NCBI GenBank assembly: GCA_946479615.1
Contig: CAMLGR010000001.1
Span: forward strand, 1 to 64,000
Source: an uncultured Bacteroidota bacterium
GTDB lineage: Bacteria > Bacteroidota > Bacteroidia > Chitinophagales > Chitinophagaceae
DNA: 64,000 bases
Reading direction: 5' to 3'
The translations under genes and the position numbers were made by a program. Positions 9,559 through 18,347 of the stretch are shown here, piece by piece. The first letter of the stretch is position 1. Each line of letters starts with the position of its first letter. The notes under the pieces are model-generated. The model was not told the DNA's origin. It saw only the letters and a list, made by a program, of their open reading frames with translations, and ran no database searches.

Positions 9559-9628
9559 GGTCCCGAGCGGATTCGAACCGCTGTAGGAGCTTTTGCAGAG
9601 CTCTGCCTAGCCACTCGGCCACAGGACC
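9559..9628 (-). tRNA. tRNA-Cys (GCA)
   Basis: The minus strand folds as a cloverleaf: acceptor GGTCCTG/CGGGACC with one wobble pair, anticodon stem GAGCT/AGCTC around loop CTGCAAA (anticodon GCA) and T-arm AGCGG-TTCGAAT-CCGCT. CCA is not encoded. Its 3' end faces the integrase remnant. Confidence 0.95.
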
Positions 9629-9807
9629 TTTTAAAATGAGAAATAAGAAATGAGAAAGGGAAATCCTATGATAGTAAGCCTCTTATCCCCCTCCAAATGT
9701 TCAAAATTCTTAGTTTGGTTTTAAACCGGTGCGAAAATAACTAATTTCGTACAAATTGCTTAATCGATTGATAATTTAGCAAATAAGAAGTTTATAAACC
9801 CATCCAT

Positions 9808-10686
9808 ATGAGCCGTATAGCAGAATCTGAACTGATCATCACTCCCCGCGGAGCTATCTACCACCTCGACCTGAGACCGGAAGAACTGGCCGGCACCGTC
9901 ATCACCGTCGGCGACCCAGGCCGCGTCGCCGAAGTGAGCAAATATTTCGATTCCATCGAGTTCAAAGCCAGTCACCGCGAGTTTATCACCCATACCGGCT
10001 ATATCGGCAAAAAAAGGATCACCGTCCTGTCCTCCGGTATCGGTCCCGATAATATCGATATCGTGGTCAACGAACTCGATGCCCTGGTCAATATCGATTT
10101 CAATACCCGTACCATCAAACCCCAACTCACCGCACTTAATATTATACGTCTCGGCACCTCGGGCTCGCTTCAGGCCGATATTCCCGTGGATAGCTTTGTA
10201 GCATCCACCCATGGACTGGGGATCGATAACCTGCTCCATTTCTACCGTCATGAACAAAACGACGAGGAACAACAACTCCTCCAGTCCTTTGTTACCCATA
10301 CACAGATGCATGGACATTCCATCCATCCCTATATCAACGGGGCGGCCGGTTCGCTGATCAAACATTTTGGTCCCGATTTTCATCATGGCATCACCGTTAC
10401 CTGCCCCGGTTTTTATGGACCGCAGGGACGGGTGCTCCGCCTGGGAGTTCGGAACCCTCATTTGGTAGACAGGCTCACCGATTTCCGCTTTGGCCAGCAC
10501 CGGATCACCAATTTTGAAATGGAAACCTCTGCTATCTATGGATTAGGTAAATTGCTCGGCCATAATTGCCTTGCCATTAATGCGATTGTTGCAAACCGGG
10601 TGCAGAAGGAATTTTCTAAAGACGGGAAAGCGGCAGTTGAAAACTTAATTGTGAAATTTGCGGAGATTTTTTCAGAGAGTATTTAA
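9808..10686 (+). CDS. Nucleoside phosphorylase (uridine/purine phosphorylase superfamily)
   Basis: A 292-residue cytosolic salvage enzyme that cleaves nucleosides with phosphate to the free base and (deoxy)ribose-1-phosphate. Family marks: the phosphate loop VGDPGRV (about 33-39), LSSGIGPDNIDIVVNEL, the RLGTSGSL block (about 114-121) and the ribose-binding NFEMETSAIYGLG (about 234-246). Whether uridine or purine nucleosides are preferred cannot be decided by eye. The gene is monocistronic. Its codon use looks richer in G+C than the SusCD locus on the other side of tRNA-Cys. Confidence 0.9.
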   Translation: MSRIAESELIITPRGAIYHLDLRPEELAGTVITVGDPGRVAEVSKYFDSIEFKASHREFITHTGYIGKKRITVLSSGIGPDNIDIVVNELDALVNIDFNTRTIKPQLTALNIIRLGTSGSLQADIPVDSFVASTHGLGIDNLLHFYRHEQNDEEQQLLQSFVTHTQMHGHSIHPYINGAAGSLIKHFGPDFHHGITVTCPGFYGPQGRVLRLGVRNPHLVDRLTDFRFGQHRITNFEMETSAIYGLGKLLGHNCLAINAIVANRVQKEFSKDGKAAVENLIVKFAEIFSESI

Positions 10687-10722
10687 GCTGGTGGCGAGGG
10701 GCTGGCAGGAAGGGAATGGTGA

Positions 10723-10926
10723 GAAGGAATCGGGAGGATATCAAAGGCTGAAAAGAAAAGGTTTTATGAGATATCAGGAAGTTTGTTGGTGAAACTTGAT
10801 ACTCAGCTTGAAGTCTCCTTGTTATTGGAATACCAGGAAAACGAACAAGTACAGGAACCCAAACAATATATTGAATCGATTTTTCGTATGTTAAGCAAAA
10901 TGATTGATAACCTTAAAGTAAACCCA
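10723..10926 (+). pseudogene. Decayed four-helix-bundle protein (23S-rRNA intervening-sequence type) remnant
   Basis: Reading in frame from 10723 gives EGIGRISKAEKKRFYEISGS, then LVKLDTQLEVSLLLEY and YIESIFRMLSKMIDNLK. This matches the second half of small four-helix-bundle proteins (TIGR02436-like). The N-terminal half is missing and an in-frame TGA precedes EGIGR. The end of the frame runs into dapF. A short TTG-initiated ORF inside it is unlikely to be expressed. Called a relic by eye. Confidence 0.55.
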
Positions 10927-10957
10927 CTAGCCACTGGCTGGTTCCTACTTCCTTTTT

Positions 10958-11743
10958 ATGCAAGTTAAGTTCACAAAATTTCAAGGTACGGGAAATGATT
11001 TTATCATTTTGGACAACAGGGATAATACCTATGCGGCTTTATCGAATGACCAGGTCCGTCGTTTATGCGACCGCCGCCTGGGCATCGGCGCCGATGGACT
11101 GATGTTATTGAATGAAAAGAAAGGTTACGATTTCGAAATGAAATACTACAATGCCGATGGCGGCGAAAGCAGCATGTGTGGTAATGGCGGACGCTGTATT
11201 GTCAAGTTTGCCTACCTGCTCGGCATCCATCGCAGCGAATACCGGTTCCTGGCCGTGGATGGCGATCATGATGCAGAGATCGATACCGATGGCACCGTTT
11301 CCTTAAAGATGATCGATGTCGATTCCATCAAAAAAGTACGTGGCGATTTTATCCTCAATACCGGTTCCCCGCACTATATTAAACTCGTTGGTGATGTGAT
11401 GGATCTCGATGTATTTAAAAAAGGCCGCGATATCCGCTATAGCAAAGATTTTGAAGAAGAAGGCATCAATGTAAATTTTGTAGAGCAAGCCGAAGAAGAC
11501 AAGATCATCGTTCGCACTTATGAAAGAGGCGTGGAAGATGAAACCTATTCCTGTGGCACCGGCGTTGTCGCATCGGCACTGGTCTGCTATCACAATGAAA
11601 ATGGATTTAACGATGTAGGTGTAAAAACACTGGGCGGCAATCTCACCGTGGAATTTGATCGTCTCGACGACGAAAAATATACCAATATCTGGCTTACAGG
11701 CCCTGCGGAGAAGGTGTTTGAGGGAAGCGTGGAGATCAAATAA
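10958..11743 (+). CDS. dapF: Diaminopimelate epimerase
   Basis: Converts LL- to meso-diaminopimelate for lysine and peptidoglycan synthesis. The 261-residue protein has the typical N-terminus FTKFQGTGNDFIILDNR and both catalytic cysteines in their motifs: SSMCGNGGRC (about 70-79) and SCGTGVVASAL (about 198-208). Length is normal. The ATG start gives the canonical N-terminus although it overlaps the tail of the four-helix-bundle relic by a few bases. No other dap gene is adjacent. Confidence 0.97.
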   Translation: MQVKFTKFQGTGNDFIILDNRDNTYAALSNDQVRRLCDRRLGIGADGLMLLNEKKGYDFEMKYYNADGGESSMCGNGGRCIVKFAYLLGIHRSEYRFLAVDGDHDAEIDTDGTVSLKMIDVDSIKKVRGDFILNTGSPHYIKLVGDVMDLDVFKKGRDIRYSKDFEEEGINVNFVEQAEEDKIIVRTYERGVEDETYSCGTGVVASALVCYHNENGFNDVGVKTLGGNLTVEFDRLDDEKYTNIWLTGPAEKVFEGSVEIK

Positions 11744-11763
11744 TACCAGATGTTAATTGAATC

Positions 11764-11844
11764 AATTATGAGTGATGAATTATGAATGATATAGCAGGAT
11801 GTATCCGATCTTTTTATCAATTCATAACTCATAATTCATAATTC
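11764..11844. repeat. Inverted word-repeat hairpin, GAATTATGA type
   Basis: Left arm 11764-11790 and right arm 11819-11844 are built from the words AATTATGAG and GAATTATGAAT and are approximately inverse complements. It lies between codirectional dapF and corA. Same class as the hairpin at 17035-17089. Confidence 0.7.
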
Positions 11845-11869
11845 TCCCCCATCCACCTAACTTTACCGC

Positions 11870-12808
11870 GTGATACACTACTTCAAAAATATCAATCATC
11901 GCACGGTAGAAGTCGACAAACCGGAGGAAGGCACCTGGATCAATGTGCTGCCCCCGCTGAAACAGGAGGAGTTTCATGAGCTGTCCGAAAAACTCGAGAT
12001 CCCTCTCGACTTCCTGACCGATTCCCTCGATATCGATGAGCGGAGCCGCTTTGAAAAAGAAGATAATGTGCGCCTGATCGTGATCAAAGTGCCGACCGAG
12101 AATAATTCCTTCAACGAAAGCGATGCCTATTATATCACCATCCCTATCTGCATCATTCTTACGCACAACCAGATCCTGACGGTCAATTCTTTCGAGAACC
12201 CGGCGATCAAGAAGTTCCTGAATACCTTCCAGAACCGTCACCCCGATAAGAAAAATATGATGGTGCTGAAGATATTCGAGAAAGTAGTACAGAATTTCAT
12301 GGAACAATTGAAAGAGATCAACCAGCGCCGGAATATCCTCGAACAAAAATTATATGATGCCAGCCGGAATGAACACCTGCTCCAACTGATGCGCATCCAG
12401 AAAAGCCTGGTGTATTTTGTAACCGCTCTTCGTTCGAATGAACTGGTATTTATGAAACTGGAACGCACCAATTTCCTCGGTCTGCATGACGAGGAAAAAG
12501 AAGTGCTGGAAGACCTGATCGTGGATAATGCGCAGGCGCTGGAAATGGCGAATACGTATACGAATATCCTGAGCAGCACACTCGATGCTTTTGCCAGCAT
12601 CATCGCCAATAACCAGAACGAGGTGTTGAAAAGGCTGGCGGTGATCACGATCGTATTATCATTTCCTGTATTGATCTCGAGCATATTCGGAATGAATGTA
12701 CCCAGCGGGTTTGAACATTCTTCTTATGCATTTTATATCGTTGTATTTCTTTCGCTGGTGATCTCCCTGATCATCGGCTGGTTATTTCTCCGTAAAAAAA
12801 TATTCTGA
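11870..12808 (+). CDS. corA: CorA-family magnesium/divalent cation transporter
   Basis: A 312-residue inner-membrane channel of the CorA family. The N-terminal two-thirds is the cytoplasmic alpha/beta funnel and long helix. The C-terminus has two transmembrane helices (about 252-272 and 284-305) joined by the selectivity motif GMN within SSIFGMNVPSGF. The start is a GTG at 11870; no in-frame ATG gives a complete N-terminal domain. The stop overlaps the start of the next gene by one base (TGATG), implying translational coupling with the Nudix protein. Confidence 0.92.
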   Translation: MIHYFKNINHRTVEVDKPEEGTWINVLPPLKQEEFHELSEKLEIPLDFLTDSLDIDERSRFEKEDNVRLIVIKVPTENNSFNESDAYYITIPICIILTHNQILTVNSFENPAIKKFLNTFQNRHPDKKNMMVLKIFEKVVQNFMEQLKEINQRRNILEQKLYDASRNEHLLQLMRIQKSLVYFVTALRSNELVFMKLERTNFLGLHDEEKEVLEDLIVDNAQALEMANTYTNILSSTLDAFASIIANNQNEVLKRLAVITIVLSFPVLISSIFGMNVPSGFEHSSYAFYIVVFLSLVISLIIGWLFLRKKIF

Positions 12809-13269
12809 TGCATTTCTTCAATATTCGCGTGTATGGCATCCTGGTGAATGAAAAGAAACAGGTGCTGGTAAGCGATGAGTATATCCGTGGTAATTATTTT
12901 ACCAAATTTCCCGGCGGTGGACTGGAGTTTGGAGAAGGCACCCGCGATTGTCTGGCAAGAGAGTTCATGGAAGAGATGAACCTGAAAGTGGAAGTGGGTG
13001 AACATTTATATACCACCGATTTTTTCCAGATGTCTGCTTTTAACCCGGAGCACCAGATCATTTCCATCTATTATGCTGTCAAAGCACTGGAACCAATCGC
13101 CGTGCCACTGCGTGATAAACCTTTTGATTTCGATGAAGTGCAATTAGCGGTGTATGCAGAGAAGAAGGAGACGGAAACGTTCCGGTTTATTGATTGGAAT
13201 GAGTTTTCTTCAGCATCTGTTTCATTACCGATAGATAAGATCGTGGCAGACATGGTGAAGAAATCGTAA
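12808..13269 (+). CDS. Nudix hydrolase
   Basis: A 153-residue hydrolase of nucleoside-diphosphate-linked substrates. The Nudix box is seen at about residues 36-59 (GLEFGEG, then CLAREFMEEMNL), with the REFMEE core intact. The usual Gly near the box end (EExG) is Asn here (EEMNL), a modest departure that leaves the metal-binding glutamates in place. The start overlaps the corA stop by one base. The substrate is unknown. Confidence 0.88.
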   Translation: MHFFNIRVYGILVNEKKQVLVSDEYIRGNYFTKFPGGGLEFGEGTRDCLAREFMEEMNLKVEVGEHLYTTDFFQMSAFNPEHQIISIYYAVKALEPIAVPLRDKPFDFDEVQLAVYAEKKETETFRFIDWNEFSSASVSLPIDKIVADMVKKS

Positions 13270-13330
13270 GATTTCATCCTTTGTGTGAAATCAGTTGCCA
13301 CGGATGACGGATTGCTTTACTTCGTTTTTT

Positions 13331-13412
13331 TACCACATAGGCACATAGAAACATAGGTTTCACATAGGATTTTGAGAACTCACATCTAACACCTAAAATC
13401 TAACACCTATCA
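13331..13412. repeat. Intergenic word repeats (CACATAGG and TAACACCTA types)
   Basis: Between the convergent Nudix and yhhQ genes. 13331-13370 carries the words ACCACATAGGCACATAG, AAACATAGG and TTTCACATAGG; 13384-13412 carries TCTAACACCTA repeated twice. Each is a single arm here. The first family recurs as inverted pairs at 33313-33400 and 39320-39436, the second at 19113-19237. Confidence 0.65.
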
Positions 13413-13419
13413 CACGCCA

Positions 13420-14190
13420 CTACTCCCCCATCGCCTCTTTCTTCATCTGCACGGCCACCTCATGTCCCACATATTTTTCAATCCGCTTTTCCGCTATGTA
13501 AATAACCGGTGTCAAGATGATCGCCATGGTAGCTTTATAGATGTAGTTCACCACGCCGATCGCCAATATCTGCTGCCAGGTAAAGACCCCGCTGAAAGCA
13601 ATGAACAATACGATATAGCTATCCACCAGTTGCGATACCAGCGTGGAACCCGTGGCCCGTAACCATATTTTTTTATCACCGGTAACTTTTTTGATCTTAT
13701 GGAATATGTATACATCCACCAACTGGCTGACTAAAAAAGCGACCAGGCTGCCGATGATGATACGCATACCCTGTCCGAAGATGCCATTGAAAGCATCCTG
13801 CATATTCGGGATATTCGATTGCGCCGCCTGGCTGCCGACCCAGAAGTCGGCTGGTGGCACATGGATCGCTGCATAATACATCAGGAACGCATACGAGATC
13901 AGTGCAATCGCGGTAAAGGATATTCTTCGCACCGCTTTCGGACCATAATATTCGTTGACGATATCTGTCATGATAAACTCCAGCGGCCAGAGCAATACCC
14001 CACAGGTGAGGCTGATCGATAAACCGGATTGCCCGAACAAGGTAAAACTGGATGGAGCAAACCCGAATAATTTTTCGAGTGAAAATATTTTGGTACCGAT
14101 CGATTCGGCGATCAGTGCATTGCAGCAAAAGAAAGCTGTCATTCCCAAAAAGAGTTTGGTCGGTTTATCTTTGATGATAGTATGGATCAT
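13420..14190 (-). CDS. yhhQ: Queuosine precursor transporter, YhhQ family
   Basis: A 256-residue multi-spanning inner-membrane protein of the vitamin-uptake-transporter/YhhQ family, which imports queuosine precursors (preQ0/preQ1) for tRNA modification. Family marks include FIMTDIVNEYYGPKAVRR (about 73-90), the hydrophobic LVSQLVD motif occurring twice (about 157 and 185) and about six predicted membrane helices. Its 5' end overlaps the preceding small membrane protein gene by 26 bp, so the two are probably cotranscribed. Confidence 0.85.
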   Translation of the reverse strand: MIHTIIKDKPTKLFLGMTAFFCCNALIAESIGTKIFSLEKLFGFAPSSFTLFGQSGLSISLTCGVLLWPLEFIMTDIVNEYYGPKAVRRISFTAIALISYAFLMYYAAIHVPPADFWVGSQAAQSNIPNMQDAFNGIFGQGMRIIIGSLVAFLVSQLVDVYIFHKIKKVTGDKKIWLRATGSTLVSQLVDSYIVLFIAFSGVFTWQQILAIGVVNYIYKATMAIILTPVIYIAEKRIEKYVGHEVAVQMKKEAMGE

Positions 14191-14473
14191 TGAAATAAAA
14201 GATATAAAGTATAAGGATCAATAAAAAAAATACATTGGCAGTGACCAGCCAGCCTGGTACATAGATGGTCAGTTTTTTTTTGATCACCAGCACGGCGAGA
14301 TAACAGAAATTGGTGACCGGAACGATCAGCAAACCGATAAAATAACCGATAATGATAATGGTCGAGGAGATCGCCTCATCATGCGCCCAGTCCTTTATCA
14401 GCAATGAGATGGACAAGAGGAAAAAAATGCCGCAAATAAAGGCCAGTCGGGACAAAAATAATAGCCAGCGCAT
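14165..14473 (-). CDS. Small three-helix membrane protein of unknown function
   Basis: A 102-residue protein that I do not recognise. It has three hydrophobic stretches (about 5-27, 36-62 and 75-95), predicting an integral inner-membrane protein with very short loops. Its end overlaps the start of yhhQ by 26 bp, so expression is probably coupled. It is divergent from the YfhO gene, sharing a roughly 50-bp promoter region. Overlap with a genuine gene and the clear membrane pattern support it being real. Confidence 0.65.
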   Translation of the reverse strand: MRWLLFLSRLAFICGIFFLLSISLLIKDWAHDEAISSTIIIIGYFIGLLIVPVTNFCYLAVLVIKKKLTIYVPGWLVTANVFFLLILILYIFYFNDPYYHQR

Positions 14474-14526
14474 CAGGGATTTTCGTCTAAAATAGCATTA
14501 TTTTGTCAGCCTAATATCACTGATCT

Positions 14527-17016
14527 ATGAATAAGGACCTGTTCCGCAAGATTTTACCCCACCTCATTGCATTTTTGGTTTTCCTGATCGTAGCGGTTGT
14601 GTATTGCAGACCGGCCCTGGAAGGTAAAGTGCTTTACCAGCATGATATCACGCAATGGAAGGGCTCCATTCAGCAATCAGAGATCTTTAAACAACAACAT
14701 GGCCATCCGCCTTTGTGGACCAATAGCATGTTCAGCGGCATGCCCACGTTCCAGATCGGCGCCCCGGGTAATAATGTGGTGCCGGGATACATTCATTCGA
14801 TCCTGACACTCGGATTGCCCGCTCCTATCCAGTTCTTCTTTCTTTCCTGTATCTGCTTTTATTTTCTTTGTCTTATACTTCGCATCAATCCTTATGTCGG
14901 CATCATGGGTTCGCTCGCGTTTGCGTATGCCACTTATGATCCCGTAATCATCGTAGCAGGTCATGCGACCAAGATGTGGACGATGTCGTATATGCCCGCC
15001 TTGCTGGGTTCCCTGCTATTGATCTGCCGGAAAAATTACTGGACAGGCACTGCCCTCACTGCTGTATTTTCTTCCGTGATGATATCGATGAATCACCCGC
15101 AGATCGCCTATTATTTTTTTATCACGATCGGCATCATGACGATCTTCTATATCATTTACTGGATCAGGGAAAAAGAATTTAAACACCTTACCTTCTCTCT
15201 CGCATTGATGGCGGTGGGTATTGTCACCGGTCTGCTGGTGAATGCCGTCAACCTTTTATCGACTTACGAGTACCAGAAAGAAACGATACGCGGAGGTGGT
15301 TCGGCCATTACCGATAGCATAACAGCGAAAGCACCGCCACAGACCGGCCTGGATAAAGATTATGCATTTAGTTACAGCGCCAATATTTCCGAGCCGCTCG
15401 TTATGATCGTGCCACGGATGCTCGGTGGCAGCGCCGGCAGTTATGAAGAAGTGAGCCAGGAAAGCTCCAAAGCCATAGAAGCCTATGCCGGCTTACCCAA
15501 AGAATTGCAGCAACAATTATCACCCTATCTCCGCTGGTATTGGGGCGGCATCAGCCAGGACGGCTATTTGGGTGGAACAGCAGGACCTCCTTATGCTGGT
15601 GCTGTAGTTTGTTTTTTGGCGATCGTGGCCTTCTTCGTGATCGACAAGAAATATAAATGGTGGATGCTGGCCGCGATCGCCTTTACGATCCTTATGTCAT
15701 GGGGTTCTTATTTCAAAGGGTTCAATTATTTTCTTTACGATCATTTTCCTTTCTATAACAAATTCCGTGCGCCTTCCATGGCGCTGGTGATACCACAGCT
15801 ATTGTTACCGGTACTGGTAGTATTGGGTGTGAATACGTTTATCAGTACCACCGATAAGAAATCACTGTTGCCGGCCTTCAAAAAAGGATTGATCGCTACC
15901 GGTATTGTATTCGCGATACTGTTTATGTTGTATATCAGTTTCAGCTTCCTGGCCCGTGGCGATAGCGAGATCCTGAAACAGGCCCGCAACTCACAGCAGC
16001 CCCAATTGTATGATGCCGTCAAATCATTTTTCGATGGATTGGTTGCCGACCGCAAAGGATTGATGCTGGGAGATATTTTCCGTTCGCTTGGATTTATTGC
16101 CGTAGCAGCAGCTATATTGTTTGGTTTGATCAAAAATTCTATTAAACCCCTGCTGGCAACGATATTGCTGACCGCGTTTGCTTTTATCGACCTGATCGTT
16201 ATCGATAGTCATTACCTGAACAGCGATATGTTCCAGGAAAAAACAGAGAACGAAGGCACGTTCCAACTGACCAGCGCCGATAACGAAATACTGGCGGATA
16301 AATCCTATTACCGTGTATTCAATGTTTCGGGTGATGCGTTCGCGGAAGCCATCACGTCCTATCATTATAATTCGATCGGTGGTTATCACGCCGTAAAGCT
16401 GCGGGTGTACCAGGACCTGATCGAGCATCCATTCGGTCGCCAGCCTAATATGGCGGTATTGAATAGGCTGAATACAAAATATTTTATTCAGAAAGACGGG
16501 AATGGCCTGACACAAAAATACCAGCGTAATGAAGGTGCGCTTGGACCTTGCTGGCTGGTTAGCCATATCAGCTTTGTAAAAAATGCCAATGAAGAAATGG
16601 CGGCGCTGGACAATTTCAATCCCAAAGACACAGCGATCGTGCAGGAATCGTATAAATCATCCATTCCGTTTACACCGGTAGCTGACAGCACTGCTACATT
16701 GACGATGGCAAAGAATGAGAATGATGTGATCACCTACGATTTTAATGCAGCAACCAACCAGTTTGCCGTGTTCAGCGAAGTCTATTACAAAGCCGGCTGG
16801 ACAGCTACGATCGATGGCAAGGAAGCGCCGATCGTGAAAACGGATTATGTGCTGAGAGGATTGGCGGTACCTGCAGGCAAGCATAATATCGTATTCAAAT
16901 TCGAGCCACAGGGATATTTACTGGGAGAAAAGATCACGACCATCTTCACGATCATTATGATCGTATTAGTGGTCGCTGCCGTGGGTATGTATTGGATGAA
17001 AAGAAAGAGCAAGTAG
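14527..17016 (+). CDS. YfhO-family multi-spanning membrane protein
   Basis: An 829-residue inner-membrane protein of the YfhO family, polytopic proteins related to GT-C glycosyltransferases. About 12 hydrophobic segments fill residues 10-580, followed by a large extracytoplasmic domain (about 590-800) and a final helix near 805-822. The first loop contains YQHDITQWKGS, the conserved acidic position of such proteins, and GMPTFQIGAP. In Gram-positives YfhO acts in glycosylating cell-wall polymers; a lipid-linked-sugar transferase role here is inferred. It heads a run of glycan genes to 25.4 kb. Confidence 0.85.
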   Translation: MNKDLFRKILPHLIAFLVFLIVAVVYCRPALEGKVLYQHDITQWKGSIQQSEIFKQQHGHPPLWTNSMFSGMPTFQIGAPGNNVVPGYIHSILTLGLPAPIQFFFLSCICFYFLCLILRINPYVGIMGSLAFAYATYDPVIIVAGHATKMWTMSYMPALLGSLLLICRKNYWTGTALTAVFSSVMISMNHPQIAYYFFITIGIMTIFYIIYWIREKEFKHLTFSLALMAVGIVTGLLVNAVNLLSTYEYQKETIRGGGSAITDSITAKAPPQTGLDKDYAFSYSANISEPLVMIVPRMLGGSAGSYEEVSQESSKAIEAYAGLPKELQQQLSPYLRWYWGGISQDGYLGGTAGPPYAGAVVCFLAIVAFFVIDKKYKWWMLAAIAFTILMSWGSYFKGFNYFLYDHFPFYNKFRAPSMALVIPQLLLPVLVVLGVNTFISTTDKKSLLPAFKKGLIATGIVFAILFMLYISFSFLARGDSEILKQARNSQQPQLYDAVKSFFDGLVADRKGLMLGDIFRSLGFIAVAAAILFGLIKNSIKPLLATILLTAFAFIDLIVIDSHYLNSDMFQEKTENEGTFQLTSADNEILADKSYYRVFNVSGDAFAEAITSYHYNSIGGYHAVKLRVYQDLIEHPFGRQPNMAVLNRLNTKYFIQKDGNGLTQKYQRNEGALGPCWLVSHISFVKNANEEMAALDNFNPKDTAIVQESYKSSIPFTPVADSTATLTMAKNENDVITYDFNAATNQFAVFSEVYYKAGWTATIDGKEAPIVKTDYVLRGLAVPAGKHNIVFKFEPQGYLLGEKITTIFTIIMIVLVVAAVGMYWMKRKSK

Positions 17017-17034
17017 GCTAATCAATTTTAAGAG

Positions 17035-17089
17035 TTAAGAATTATGAATTATGAATGGATTCCCTCCATTCATAATTCATAATTCTTAA
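17035..17089. repeat. Perfect 25-bp inverted repeat, GAATTATGA type
   Basis: Arms 17035-17059 and 17065-17089 are perfect inverse complements around the loop TTCCC. Each arm consists of the word GAATTAT repeated (TTAAGAATTATGAATTATGA...). It lies between codirectional genes, 18 bp after the YfhO stop. It could act as a terminator or RNA stabiliser; the same words occur in hairpins at 11764 and 25395. Confidence 0.85.
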
Positions 17090-17140
17090 TTAACCATTTC
17101 TTAACTCTCCCAACTACATACATAGAATACAACTTCGTTC

Positions 17141-18238
17141 ATGAAAATACTCAGCATTGCCTGGTATAAGATATTACCTGCTGTATTTGGCGGACAGAAA
17201 GGGATTGCCGGGTTTAATGCACATCTTTCGCGTCGTTACCCGCTTACCTGTCTTTGCTCAGTAAATAACGAACCTGGTAATGATACTCCTTATAAAGTCA
17301 TTCCACAGTTGCCTGTCAGCAAAACACAATTTCTCAACCCGTTTTGCTGGAAGAAGATCATAGCGATTGCAAGACAGGAACAACCTACACATATCATACT
17401 CGAACATCCTTATCATGGGATCGCTGCTTACCAGGCCGCTAAAAAAACAAAAGCGGTATTAGTCCTTCATTCCCATAATATCGAATCGGAAAGGTTCCGG
17501 CAAATCGGAAAGGTGGGTTGGCGCTTATTGCAGCGGTATGAAAAATGGATCCATCGCAAAGCAGGGATCGTATTATTTAAAACGACGACTGACCGGGATT
17601 TTGCCATCACGCATTTTGATATCCCCGAAAGCAAGTGCCGGATCGTACCGTATGGTATTGAGAAAAAGGAGTTGATGAATAAAACGACGGCGGCTACCCT
17701 GATCCGCCAGCGGCATTCGATCCAACCGGGGGAAAAGATATTGTTATTTGCCGGCACACTTGATTATGCCCCCAATGCCGATGCTGCCGAAGCGATCTAT
17801 CAAAATATAGCGCCCTTACTGGAACAACAGGGCCTTACTTACCGGGTCATTATCTGTGGCAGGAATAAGAATAGCCGTTATCAATACCTGGAAAAACTAA
17901 ACCACCCGCTGGTGATCCGTACGGGTGAAGTCACCGATATCGATACCTATTTTTCGGCAGCAGATGTATTTATTAATCCTGTATTACAGGGCAGTGGCAT
18001 CCAGACAAAAAACATAGAAGCGCTTCAGCATCATTGCAACCTGGTTTGCTTTGAGAATATGGCGGATGCCGATATGCTCGCGGTAGCCGCTGAAAAAATA
18101 TTTACTGTTCCGCCCGGCGAATGGCGGGAGTTTGTACAGCAAATACAGGAAGCGACAGTCAATTCTGAACCAACACCGGAATCGTTTTTTGGATATTATG
18201 AGTGGGAAAGGATTGTTGAGCAGCTCACCATGGAATAA
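17141..18238 (+). CDS. Glycosyltransferase, GT4-like (GT-B fold)
   Basis: A 365-residue cytosolic sugar transferase. The C-terminal Rossmann half shows ILLFAGTLDYAPNADAAEAI (about 199-218), the VIICGRNKNSRY block and the donor-site region DVFINPVLQGSGIQTKNIEAL (about 274-294), typical of GT4-like enzymes. The usual E-x7-E at the donor site is altered (GSGIQTKNIEAL keeps the second Glu). The N-terminus has a short acceptor half with GGQKGIAGFNAHLSRR. Donor and acceptor unknown. Confidence 0.85.
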   Translation: MKILSIAWYKILPAVFGGQKGIAGFNAHLSRRYPLTCLCSVNNEPGNDTPYKVIPQLPVSKTQFLNPFCWKKIIAIARQEQPTHIILEHPYHGIAAYQAAKKTKAVLVLHSHNIESERFRQIGKVGWRLLQRYEKWIHRKAGIVLFKTTTDRDFAITHFDIPESKCRIVPYGIEKKELMNKTTAATLIRQRHSIQPGEKILLFAGTLDYAPNADAAEAIYQNIAPLLEQQGLTYRVIICGRNKNSRYQYLEKLNHPLVIRTGEVTDIDTYFSAADVFINPVLQGSGIQTKNIEALQHHCNLVCFENMADADMLAVAAEKIFTVPPGEWREFVQQIQEATVNSEPTPESFFGYYEWERIVEQLTME

Positions 18239-18323
18239 GGAATAAAAAATAAGGAATGAGAAAGTAACTGCCCGAAGACTGCCACTTTCTCATTCCTTAT
18301 TTTTTGTTCCTTATTCCTTATTT
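18233..18323. repeat. Inverted word-repeat hairpin, AATAAGGAAT type
   Basis: Left arm 18233-18265 and right arm 18284-18322 are near-perfect inverse complements made of AATAAGGAAT and AATAAGGAATGAGAAAGT units around an 18-base loop. It starts inside the GT4 stop codon and separates two codirectional genes. A near-copy lies at 29944-30042. Confidence 0.8.
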
Positions 18324-18347
18324 ATCTTCTTACTTTGCAGATCGTAT

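Noticed and set aside
10783..10968. Sixty-one-codon TTG ORF as a functional gene
   Set aside because: It is a fragment of the four-helix-bundle relic, with similarity continuing upstream of its start.
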